A DNA stretch of 11,419 nt from Chitinophagales bacterium (lineage in GTDB: Bacteria > Bacteroidota > Bacteroidia > Chitinophagales > Saprospiraceae). Below the pieces are notes generated by a model. It searched no databases. It was not told the origin of the DNA and saw only the letters and a list, made by a program, of their open reading frames with translations. Below are positions 1 to 5,891 of this stretch, one piece after another. Within the stretch, counting starts at the first letter, position 1, and every line of letters starts with the position of its first letter. The stretch is taken from assembly GCA_013298445.1 (NCBI GenBank), contig JAAFHQ010000106.1:1-11419 (forward strand), given 5' to 3'. The position numbers and the translations under genes are program-made.

Positions 1-2145
1 CATTTCAGCACTGACTTCGGCGAAGTTGTTGACGAAGTTCAGCGGGTTTTGGATTTCGTGGGCGATGCCTGCGGTGAGTTCGCCGAGGGAGGCGAGTTTT
101 TCGGATTGGATGAGTTGGGATTGGGTTTGTTTTAAGGCAATCAAGGCCTCTTCAGCTCTTTTTTTTTCGGTTTGAATTTGAATCAAATTGAGCCTTGCCT
201 GTTCTGCTTGTGCTTCAGCTTTTTGCAAATCGAGGAAACGGGTGAATGTTTGTTCAAAAACATTGGCAAACCGTTTGAAAATGTCGTGTGCTTCTGGAAC
301 AGGTTCAGCTGAAATAAAAATTAAATTGCCTTGCGCAAAATTCACCACTGTATTCACTTGAAAAGTCGGCAATTTATGCCCAGAGTTTATGAAATTTTTT
401 AATATTTCCCCAAAACCATCTAAGCTGAGCATATAATTGTAATGCGTTTCTAAATCTGCACCGCCTATTTTTTCTTCGAAGAGTTCCTCCCCATTTTGCC
501 TTGATTCATAAAATTTAATAAAAGTGGGGCTTACTTTCAAAGGAATTCTAAATGAGGGTTGAAGCGCTCCCTCAGTACTCATCCATCCCAGGCAGGATTT
601 CCCATCCTTTTCCATAATATTGTAGCCACAACTCCAAATAGGTATACCCAATCTGTGAACTTCTTTAAACAATAAATTGGCAGCTCCCGACAATTCATCG
701 CTGTGTTGCATAGCCATTGCTCTGGTTCTTATGCGTTCTAAAGCCGCTTCGATTTCCAAATCCCGATTTTTATGCTCCAACTCGGCAGTACGCTCGGTTA
801 CTTGTTTTTCGAGGGTTTCGTTTTGATCAGCAAGAATTTGTTGTTTTTCAAGGGAGAGTTGTTCTACCTCTATGAGTTTTTCTTTAAGAGACTGGTTGGT
901 CAATGCAATATCCAGCCCAAAATAGATAGCCACAGCCAAAGGTATACTCAACCACGATACATTGTATATCAGATCGCCAACGGTTTGAACACTACCCCAT
1001 AACGGCTTATCGATGAAATTGAAATAAATCGATAACACAAAAACCACTACGGAAATCAAAAAAACAATGCCTCCAATGGCAATTATCCAGGCCCCTTCTT
1101 TTTGGCTTTGAATGGCTTTAAGCGTTATTCTGATGATCTCCAGGTTGATTAAATTTGGAAATATATGGATGATTAAAAAAATTAGTACTGGTAGATAAAC
1201 GATAAAAACATCAATAAAAAAGCTATAAAGAAACCATCCGAACAAAGTACTAAGGAGAATCAATCCGGATGGCAACCAATACCACCAATTGATTTTCTGA
1301 TGCATTAAATAGTACACAGCTGTAAGTAGGAAAATTTTGCCGACAATCAATAAAAAGAAGAAAAGCATATTTAAAAAACTACTTTCCGTAGTCCAATGAT
1401 TGTAAATATTTAATTGTATCAAATCGGCAATCAAGACAATCAAAGAAAACAAACAGAAAAATAAATTTGCTTTTTGAAAAGGGGAGTATAAGTATAAGGC
1501 GAAATAACTTATGAAAAGTATAAAAAAGGCACCAATTCTAAATACATTGGAATTATAATGGCGAGTTAAATACAATGCTTTTGAAGACTGTATAGTTTCC
1601 AAAGTATTTAAAGTAATCTTGGGTCCCATAAGATTTGGAAAGCTAGCTAAATTTCGATGAATGTTGTCTTGGAAAGTATAGCGAACAGCTAAAATGACCA
1701 TGCTATCTTTTGAAACAGCAAAAGGAATGGGGTCAAGCAGAGGGTTAAAAGCCTTAACTTCATCCGGGTTTGAACTTACAACGCCATACTTTTGCATCAA
1801 TTTTCCGTTAAGGTAAATCTCAGAAGCTCCAAGCTGTTCGATGGCAAATGCCAAAATATCATTGCCCAGGCTTTGGTTAAATTGTAGCTTTAAGCGAAAC
1901 CAGCGAATACCTGATGGGCGGAGGTTTTGGGGTAAAGAATCTATTAATTTAAGGGGGGACATGAATTTCCAACCCGCATCATCAAACTCCGCCTTTGCCC
2001 ATTCTGGATTATCCCCCGCATGCCATTTCCAGCCCTGGTTCAACAAAACACCTTCTTTGGGTAGGCTGTCTATGCGAAAAATAGCTTCATTTTGGGTAAA
2101 GGCAAGTAAGGGAAACAGGAGCAAACAGAAGATTAGATTCCGCAT
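1..2145 (-). CDS. 7TMR-DISM sensor histidine kinase with GAF-like domain (HK1), 3' end cut by window edge
   Basis: The reading frame is open from the ATG at 2145 to the left edge (715 residues, no stop). Residues 1-18 form a signal peptide (MRNLIFCLLLFPLLAFTQN). A periplasmic jelly-roll-like domain follows, with W39, HAGD at 42-45 and FDDAGW at about 54-59, closely matching the neighbouring HK2. About seven hydrophobic segments span residues 196-410, the 7TMR-DISM layout. A coiled coil (about 411-465) leads to a region at about 463-625 starting ALERIRTRAMAMQHSDEL, which I recall as a GAF-like domain common in Bacteroidota signalling proteins. A second coiled coil (630-680) runs into the H-box GIAHEIQNP with phospho-acceptor H696. 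The sequence stops at FAEVSAEM, so the ATPase domain lies outside. The role is inferred as a membrane sensor that autophosphorylates and passes phosphate to an unlinked response regulator; the ligand is unknown. Confidence 0.93.
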   Translation of the reverse strand, partial: MRNLIFCLLLFPLLAFTQNEAIFRIDSLPKEGVLLNQGWKWHAGDNPEWAKAEFDDAGWKFMSPLKLIDSLPQNLRPSGIRWFRLKLQFNQSLGNDILAFAIEQLGASEIYLNGKLMQKYGVVSSNPDEVKAFNPLLDPIPFAVSKDSMVILAVRYTFQDNIHRNLASFPNLMGPKITLNTLETIQSSKALYLTRHYNSNVFRIGAFFILFISYFALYLYSPFQKANLFFCLFSLIVLIADLIQLNIYNHWTTESSFLNMLFFFLLIVGKIFLLTAVYYLMHQKINWWYWLPSGLILLSTLFGWFLYSFFIDVFIVYLPVLIFLIIHIFPNLINLEIIRITLKAIQSQKEGAWIIAIGGIVFLISVVVFVLSIYFNFIDKPLWGSVQTVGDLIYNVSWLSIPLAVAIYFGLDIALTNQSLKEKLIEVEQLSLEKQQILADQNETLEKQVTERTAELEHKNRDLEIEAALERIRTRAMAMQHSDELSGAANLLFKEVHRLGIPIWSCGYNIMEKDGKSCLGWMSTEGALQPSFRIPLKVSPTFIKFYESRQNGEELFEEKIGGADLETHYNYMLSLDGFGEILKNFINSGHKLPTFQVNTVVNFAQGNLIFISAEPVPEAHDIFKRFANVFEQTFTRFLDLQKAEAQAEQARLNLIQIQTEKKRAEEALIALKQTQSQLIQSEKLASLGELTAGIAHEIQNPLNFVNNFAEVSAEM

Positions 2146-2217
2146 GGTAAAGGGTTTTAGAGCCTGCATTATCGGAGTAAATGCTTTTTGCAAAATACAG
2201 AAATAACGCCGTGGGCG

Positions 2218-2262
2218 AAAAAAAAATCCTGCCCCATTTTCGATAGATAAAAACGAGGCAGG
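2218..2262 (-). terminator. Rho-independent terminator between HK2 and HK1
   Basis: On the minus strand CCTGCC (2262-2257) pairs with GGCAGG (2233-2228). The stem continues inward through U-G, C-G and G-U pairs and four U-A pairs to about 14 bp with a loop of about 7 nt. After one A it is followed by nine T (2226-2218). This is a standard intrinsic terminator for minus-strand transcripts, 73 bp before the HK1 ATG. It could end the HK2 transcript or attenuate HK1. Confidence 0.75.
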
Positions 2263-2318
2263 TACAAATCCTGCTAGTTTTAGGTGTTTTGATTCAAAAA
2301 GAATTAACGGGGTTTAGT

Positions 2319-2361
2319 AGTTCAGCAGATTGTTATCATTGTGATTGTATTCTGCTGAACT
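2319..2361. repeat. Inverted repeat with 11-bp perfect arms
   Basis: AGTTCAGCAGA (2319-2329) is the exact reverse complement of 2351-2361, with a 21-base AT-rich loop. If transcription starts at about 2362, this forms a stem-loop at the very 5' end of the HK1 leader, a position where stem-loops can protect mRNA. It is not followed by a T tract, so it is not a terminator. Confidence 0.6.
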
Positions 2362-2368
2362 GATGATT

Positions 2369-2376
2369 CAAAGTTG
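2369..2376 (-). promoter_or_regulatory. -7-like element of the HK1 leader
   Basis: The minus strand reads CAACTTTG, matching five of six fixed positions of TAnnTTTG. It was predicted from the geometry of the lipoprotein promoter and found at the same offset from the proximal repeat. Transcription would start near 2362, right at the hairpin spanning 2319-2361. Confidence 0.42.
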
Positions 2377-2409
2377 GGCAAATCCTCCCGAGGATAAAAG
2401 AGTGTTTTT

Positions 2410-2460
2410 CCGAGTGGTAAGAATCTTTGTCCGAATGGTGGGAATTGGGCTCCGAATGGA
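2410..2460 (-). promoter_or_regulatory. Triple 21-bp direct repeat, putative LytTR-type operator (site A)
   Basis: Plus-strand cores CCGAGTGG (2410), CCGAATGG (2431) and CCGAATGG (2452) start exactly 21 bp apart. The third 21-bp unit ends at 2472, directly against the stop codon of HK2. The proximal unit shares its first 15 bases with the middle unit of site C (11273). The next gene downstream is HK1, whose start is 265 bp away, much further than at the other two sites. Confidence 0.65.
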
Positions 2461-2472
2461 ATCAGGGAAATT

Positions 2473-4566
2473 TCAGACCTGCTCCAAGGTCATTATAAAT
2501 GTAGTGCCTAGGTTAGGAGTAGACTCTACTTCTAGCTTCCCACCATGCCCCTTGGTTACAATGTCATAGGCCAAGGAAAGCCCTAAGCCAGTCCCTTGTC
2601 CAGTCGGCTTAGTGGTAAAAAACGGCTGGAAGATTTTGTCGCGGATGGGTTTGGGGATGCCATTGCCGTTGTCTTGAACCTTAATGATAATCTGATTACC
2701 TGTTTTTTGCGTGGAAACGGTGACGGTAGGTTGGTATGGTAGAGACGTTGCATGCAACGTCTCTACGGTAGCCCGCTGATGTATGGCATAAAACGCATTA
2801 TTGATCAAATTCAGCAGCACCCGCCCAATGTCCTGCGGAATGACTGAAACCATAGGCAAATCAGGATCAAAATGCGTTTCCATCGTCGCATTGAAGTTGT
2901 TGTCTTTGGCTCGCAGGCCGTGGTAGGCCAGCCGCAGGAATTCATCTGCTAAGGCATTCAGGTCAGTAGGCTCTTTCACTCCCGTACTCGCCCGGGAGTG
3001 CTCTAGCATACCTTTGACGATTGAGGAAGCGCGTTGACCGTGGTGGTTGATTTTTTCCAGGTTGGTTTTTAGATCCGTAGCAATGGCAATGGCCTCGGTA
3101 GTATCCCCTTTTTCCAGCTCTTCGTGCATCTCGTCCAGCATTTCTGCGCTGACTTCGGCGAAGTTGTTGACGAAGTTCAGCGGATTTTGGATTTCGTGGG
3201 CGATGCCTGCGGTGAGTTCGCCGAGGGAGGCGAGTTTTTCGGATTGGATGAGTTGGGCTTGGGAAGCTCTGAGTTCGGTGGTGCGTTGTTCCACCTGCCG
3301 TTCGAGGGTTTCGTTTTGGGATGATAGAATTTGTTGTTTTTCGGCGGATAAACGATTGATGTCTTGCAGATTTTTGATCATTACTCTGTTCGTGTTTCCA
3401 AAATCTAATCCCAGTAAAGTTGACACCGTGACAGGAAGTGATAGGGTGGCTACGTGAAAAATGATATGTCCAATGGCTTCATTATGGGGGTTACCTGCAA
3501 AATAAGATATAAAAATAACCCAAGAGATCAGGTAAACAAACATGCCAATCATGACGTACAAACCGCCTCTGTTGGCCTGTTTGTAAGCATCATACCCCAT
3601 GTAAATCACCAAAAGGACATAGCTCAATGTTGCCAAGAAACTGAAAAACGATTCACCTCCGTGTTCAGATAAGTAATATTGGACTGTGGCCAATGCAGAT
3701 AGCGTGATGAAAATCCAAAGGAAGAATTTGCGCGTTTGTTTGAGCAATAAATAAACAGTATAAAACACCAAGAAATTACCAATAGGATTCGCTAAAAAGG
3801 CTAGGAAAGTAAACTGGTTCTTGAGGTACAACTCGCCATGTGTTTTTTCAGCTAAAAGGCAATATCCGCTCAATGCTCCAAGTAATCCCCAAAGACTATA
3901 CCAGAGGTTGGCTTTTGTAGGTGGATAGAATAAAAACAGGACGAAGTGAGTCAAAAAGAAAATTACCCCGATGGCGATATTGAAACCTTCCCAAAAATAT
4001 TTTGGGTAATCAAGATTGGTTGCTAATGAATCTATTGAATATAGTTTGCTGGAAAACAAGGGGTAATTTGCATCAAAAGCGACCTTATACCGAATGCCTT
4101 TCTGGAAATAGTATCGAATAGCCAAGGTGTTCGAGGTAGAAGAATCTAAATTGAGCAGCAGATATTCGCCAATTGGGGTAAAGGCAAGCGTATGCCTACC
4201 TGTTGGATCAATTTTTCCGTAAGATTTTATTCTTCTTCCGTTCAAAAAAATCTCCGTAGCACCAGATTGTTTGATGGATAATGCTGCCGTTTTAAGCGAA
4301 GTTTCAAGTTTTATTCGAAGCCATAAAGGTTGCTTGGTCTGTAGTTTTTTTAGACTGGGTACAAACGAGGTTGGATCAATGTCTTCCCACTGACTATCAT
4401 CAAAATTGGGTTTGGCAAAGTCAGGATCATCCCCTGCATGCGATTTCCAACCTTTATTGAGCAAGATACCCTGTGGTGGCAAAGAATCAATGATCAATAC
4501 TTCTGGCTTTTGGGCCTTAGTGGTCAATGTGCAAAACAGAAACAGAAGGGCAAGAATGTATTTCAT
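2473..4566 (-). CDS. 7TMR-DISM sensor histidine kinase (HK2)
   Basis: This is a complete kinase of 697 residues ending in TGA. I chose the ATG at 4566 because it starts a clean signal peptide (MKYILALLFLFCTLTTKAQ); an in-frame TTG at 4575 adds only three residues. A periplasmic beta-rich domain (about 20-185; W40, HAGDD 43-47, FDDSQW 55-60, LNGRRI) precedes seven hydrophobic helices between about 194 and 387 and a coiled coil (395-445). The catalytic core has H-box H457 in GIAHEIQNP (with the ExxN motif linked to phosphatase activity in HisKA kinases), N-box NLINNAF (N590), G1 DNGNG (632-636), F-box FFTTKP and G2 GTGLGL (658-663). Residues VETLHATSL (601-609) come from an inserted palindrome. 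It lies 129 bp after the CotH-like gene and may share its transcript. The ligand is unknown. Confidence 0.96.
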   Translation of the reverse strand: MKYILALLFLFCTLTTKAQKPEVLIIDSLPPQGILLNKGWKSHAGDDPDFAKPNFDDSQWEDIDPTSFVPSLKKLQTKQPLWLRIKLETSLKTAALSIKQSGATEIFLNGRRIKSYGKIDPTGRHTLAFTPIGEYLLLNLDSSTSNTLAIRYYFQKGIRYKVAFDANYPLFSSKLYSIDSLATNLDYPKYFWEGFNIAIGVIFFLTHFVLFLFYPPTKANLWYSLWGLLGALSGYCLLAEKTHGELYLKNQFTFLAFLANPIGNFLVFYTVYLLLKQTRKFFLWIFITLSALATVQYYLSEHGGESFFSFLATLSYVLLVIYMGYDAYKQANRGGLYVMIGMFVYLISWVIFISYFAGNPHNEAIGHIIFHVATLSLPVTVSTLLGLDFGNTNRVMIKNLQDINRLSAEKQQILSSQNETLERQVEQRTTELRASQAQLIQSEKLASLGELTAGIAHEIQNPLNFVNNFAEVSAEMLDEMHEELEKGDTTEAIAIATDLKTNLEKINHHGQRASSIVKGMLEHSRASTGVKEPTDLNALADEFLRLAYHGLRAKDNNFNATMETHFDPDLPMVSVIPQDIGRVLLNLINNAFYAIHQRATVETLHATSLPYQPTVTVSTQKTGNQIIIKVQDNGNGIPKPIRDKIFQPFFTTKPTGQGTGLGLSLAYDIVTKGHGGKLEVESTPNLGTTFIMTLEQV
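2739..2766. repeat. Perfect 28-bp palindrome inside HK2
   Basis: The left arm GTAGAGACGTTGCA (2739-2752) is the exact reverse complement of 2753-2766. It lies within the HK2 coding sequence between the N-box and G1 motifs and is read in frame as VETLHATSL. The same 28 bp occur in HK3. I recall similar palindromes dispersed in cyanobacterial and Bacteroidota genomes, but cannot check this here. Confidence 0.9.
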
Positions 4567-4624
4567 AAGTAGCAATAAGGAGTAAGGCGAATATTTCCTA
4601 GAACTGTTTCAAGATAGTGAAATT

Positions 4625-4667
4625 GGGGCAGAACTGGATGGTGATTAGCAATACCAAAATCTGCCCC
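4625..4667. repeat. Short inverted repeat between the CotH-like gene and HK2
   Basis: GGGGCAGA (4625-4632) is the reverse complement of 4660-4667, with 27 bases between and a possible inner tgg/cca pairing. It lies in the 129-bp gap before HK2. There is no T tract, so it may be an operator, an RNA hairpin or chance. Confidence 0.35.
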
Positions 4668-4695
4668 CTCAAACACTAATTATGCCAGAAGTTTT

Positions 4696-5769
4696 TCAAT
4701 CCTCCTTCAATCCCTTAATCACCACATAACCCGTCCCATTGGGATCACAGGGATATAAAAATTCCTTCTGCCACTTTTTGGGATTGTTGATGGTGGCATA
4801 AAAATCATCCAAAAACAACAAAGTGGACTTCAGGTATTTGGGATTTAGTAGGCTGCAACCACTAAAAGTATGGTAAATTTTGTCTTTTAAAGCGTTGAAA
4901 TGGGCAATAACGGGTTCAAACTGCTGGGCGTTTTCCAGGCAATAACCCCGGTAGCGCCGATCGCGCACGGAACCCAATTCCAATTCCATTGCTGGTTTGG
5001 CATAGGGTGCATCCACGATCCCGGCGTGGTCAAAATCATAGGGCACTGGAATGGGGATGGTTTTGGCATCAGGGGTCAATAATTTGATGTTTTGCAGGTG
5101 TTCTACCGACCAATCCGTGTTGGCAATCAGGTATTCAAACACGGCCATCTTCAGGAAATGCTCGGCCTGGGTGGCGTTGGGTGGGAGTTTGCGTTCAAGC
5201 GGGAGCATTTGCAAGCGTTTGGCCATTTGTTTTTCCTCTTCCAGCAAAAAAGCATAAAAAGGTTCAATCGGTTTTTTGCGTTCTTCATCCTCCAGGGTCA
5301 GCTGTACCAAACGCACCCGAAAACTGTAGGGGCTGATCAGATTGTACAATTTGTACACCAGCCATTCCCGGATCACGTACTCGTCTCCTCGGCAGGGCAT
5401 CACCAATTTGATTTTGGCCTGGTCTTTAAAAATGGAAGTTTGTTGCACTTCATTTTTGGGAAAAATAAGCTGCAAGGGCGGGTAAGAGCAGTGGCCCAGC
5501 AAACGGCGGAAATGCCCCCGGGCACTGACCTCAATGGGGATTTCCACCTTGTTGCCATTGGCATCCTGATGGGTCAGAACCTGGGCATATTTCCGGGGCG
5601 TTTTGGAGGGGTCTTCAAAAAACGGGGGTAAAGTTCCACTTAGGGCCATTTTGAGGGGGCTTTCATTGTCAAAAAGCCCCTGATTTTCGGTTTGCGCAGT
5701 TGCTGCCGGGATAAAAGCCCCAAGCAAGCAGTACAAGCCGATGACGAAGTATTGTTTTAGGGTGCTCAT
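4696..5769 (-). CDS. Secreted protein with CotH-like (atypical kinase fold) features
   Basis: The protein has 357 residues, ATG start, TGA stop. The N-terminus is a signal peptide, probably cut after AATA (about residue 25), so the protein is exported. I cannot name the family with certainty. Several features resemble CotH-type atypical kinases: KIKLV (119-123) and REWLVYKLYNL (134-144) where CotH has its lysine and first conserved helix; FYAFLLEEEKQ (171-181), like the CotH G-Y-x-L-x-E stretch; ANTDWSVEHLQN (216-227), like a catalytic loop with D219, H224 and N227; and PYDFDHAG (243-250), like the metal-binding D-F-D. CotH proteins phosphorylate other exported proteins; a similar activity here is inference. 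Four Cys remain in the mature part. The gene has its own putative promoter with 21-bp repeats upstream and is followed after 129 bp by HK2. Confidence 0.88.
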   Translation of the reverse strand: MSTLKQYFVIGLYCLLGAFIPAATAQTENQGLFDNESPLKMALSGTLPPFFEDPSKTPRKYAQVLTHQDANGNKVEIPIEVSARGHFRRLLGHCSYPPLQLIFPKNEVQQTSIFKDQAKIKLVMPCRGDEYVIREWLVYKLYNLISPYSFRVRLVQLTLEDEERKKPIEPFYAFLLEEEKQMAKRLQMLPLERKLPPNATQAEHFLKMAVFEYLIANTDWSVEHLQNIKLLTPDAKTIPIPVPYDFDHAGIVDAPYAKPAMELELGSVRDRRYRGYCLENAQQFEPVIAHFNALKDKIYHTFSGCSLLNPKYLKSTLLFLDDFYATINNPKKWQKEFLYPCDPNGTGYVVIKGLKED

Positions 5770-5796
5770 GATGTGGGTGTTTTTTGGTTCGTTCCC

Positions 5797-5804
5797 TAAA
5801 ATTG
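5797..5804 (-). promoter_or_regulatory. Weak -7-like element before the CotH-like gene
   Basis: The minus strand reads CAATTTTA, matching four of the six fixed positions of TAnnTTTG. It is called mainly because it lies at exactly the same distance (34 bp) from the proximal repeat as the perfect -7 element before the lipoprotein gene. Such a weak element would fit an activator-dependent promoter. The leader would be about 21 nt. Confidence 0.35.
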
Positions 5805-5837
5805 GGATAAACCATGAACAGACCCAAGCACGGCTTT

Positions 5838-5888
5838 CCGAATGGGCGGAATTGGCTTCCGAATGGAGGAAAATGGACTCCGAAGGAA
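5838..5888 (-). promoter_or_regulatory. Triple 21-bp direct repeat, putative LytTR-type operator (site B)
   Basis: Plus-strand cores CCGAATGG (5838), CCGAATGG (5859) and CCGAAGGA (5880) start exactly 21 bp apart. The distal repeat sits four bases from the stop codon of HK3 (5892-5894), so the site fills the gap between HK3 and the CotH-like gene, 69 bp before the latter's ATG. The outermost unit is the most degenerate. Confidence 0.65.
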
Positions 5889-5891
5889 AGG

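Larger units (their letters stand above)
2146..2362 (-). promoter_or_regulatory. Long structured leader of HK1, possible attenuator or small RNA gene
   Basis: This covers most of the 327-bp gap between HK2 and HK1, the only gene-free stretch over 300 bases. In transcript order it holds an 11-bp stem at the 5' end (2361-2319), a short GCAGG/CCTGC hairpin (2274-2258), an intrinsic terminator (2262-2218) and about 70 nt up to the HK1 start codon. The short hairpin and the terminator share the segment at 2258-2262 and cannot form together, as in attenuators. I found no convincing small ORF. It may instead be a stand-alone RNA of about 145 nt, or simply the end of the HK2 transcript. Confidence 0.4.

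Noticed and set aside
2146..2217. TATTTTG at about 2193-2199 as a second HK1 promoter
   Set aside because: It is one base short of the TAnnTTTG spacing and has no clear -33 element; not excluded, but not supported enough to call.
2410..2460. Regular repeats as a possible CRISPR array
   Set aside because: The cores are only 8-9 bp, spacing is 21 bp, there are three units per site, and no cas gene is present.
5092..5631. Plus-strand reading frame of 179 codons
   Set aside because: It is antisense to the CotH-like gene and its product shows no domain or signal; it arises from the codon pattern of the real gene.
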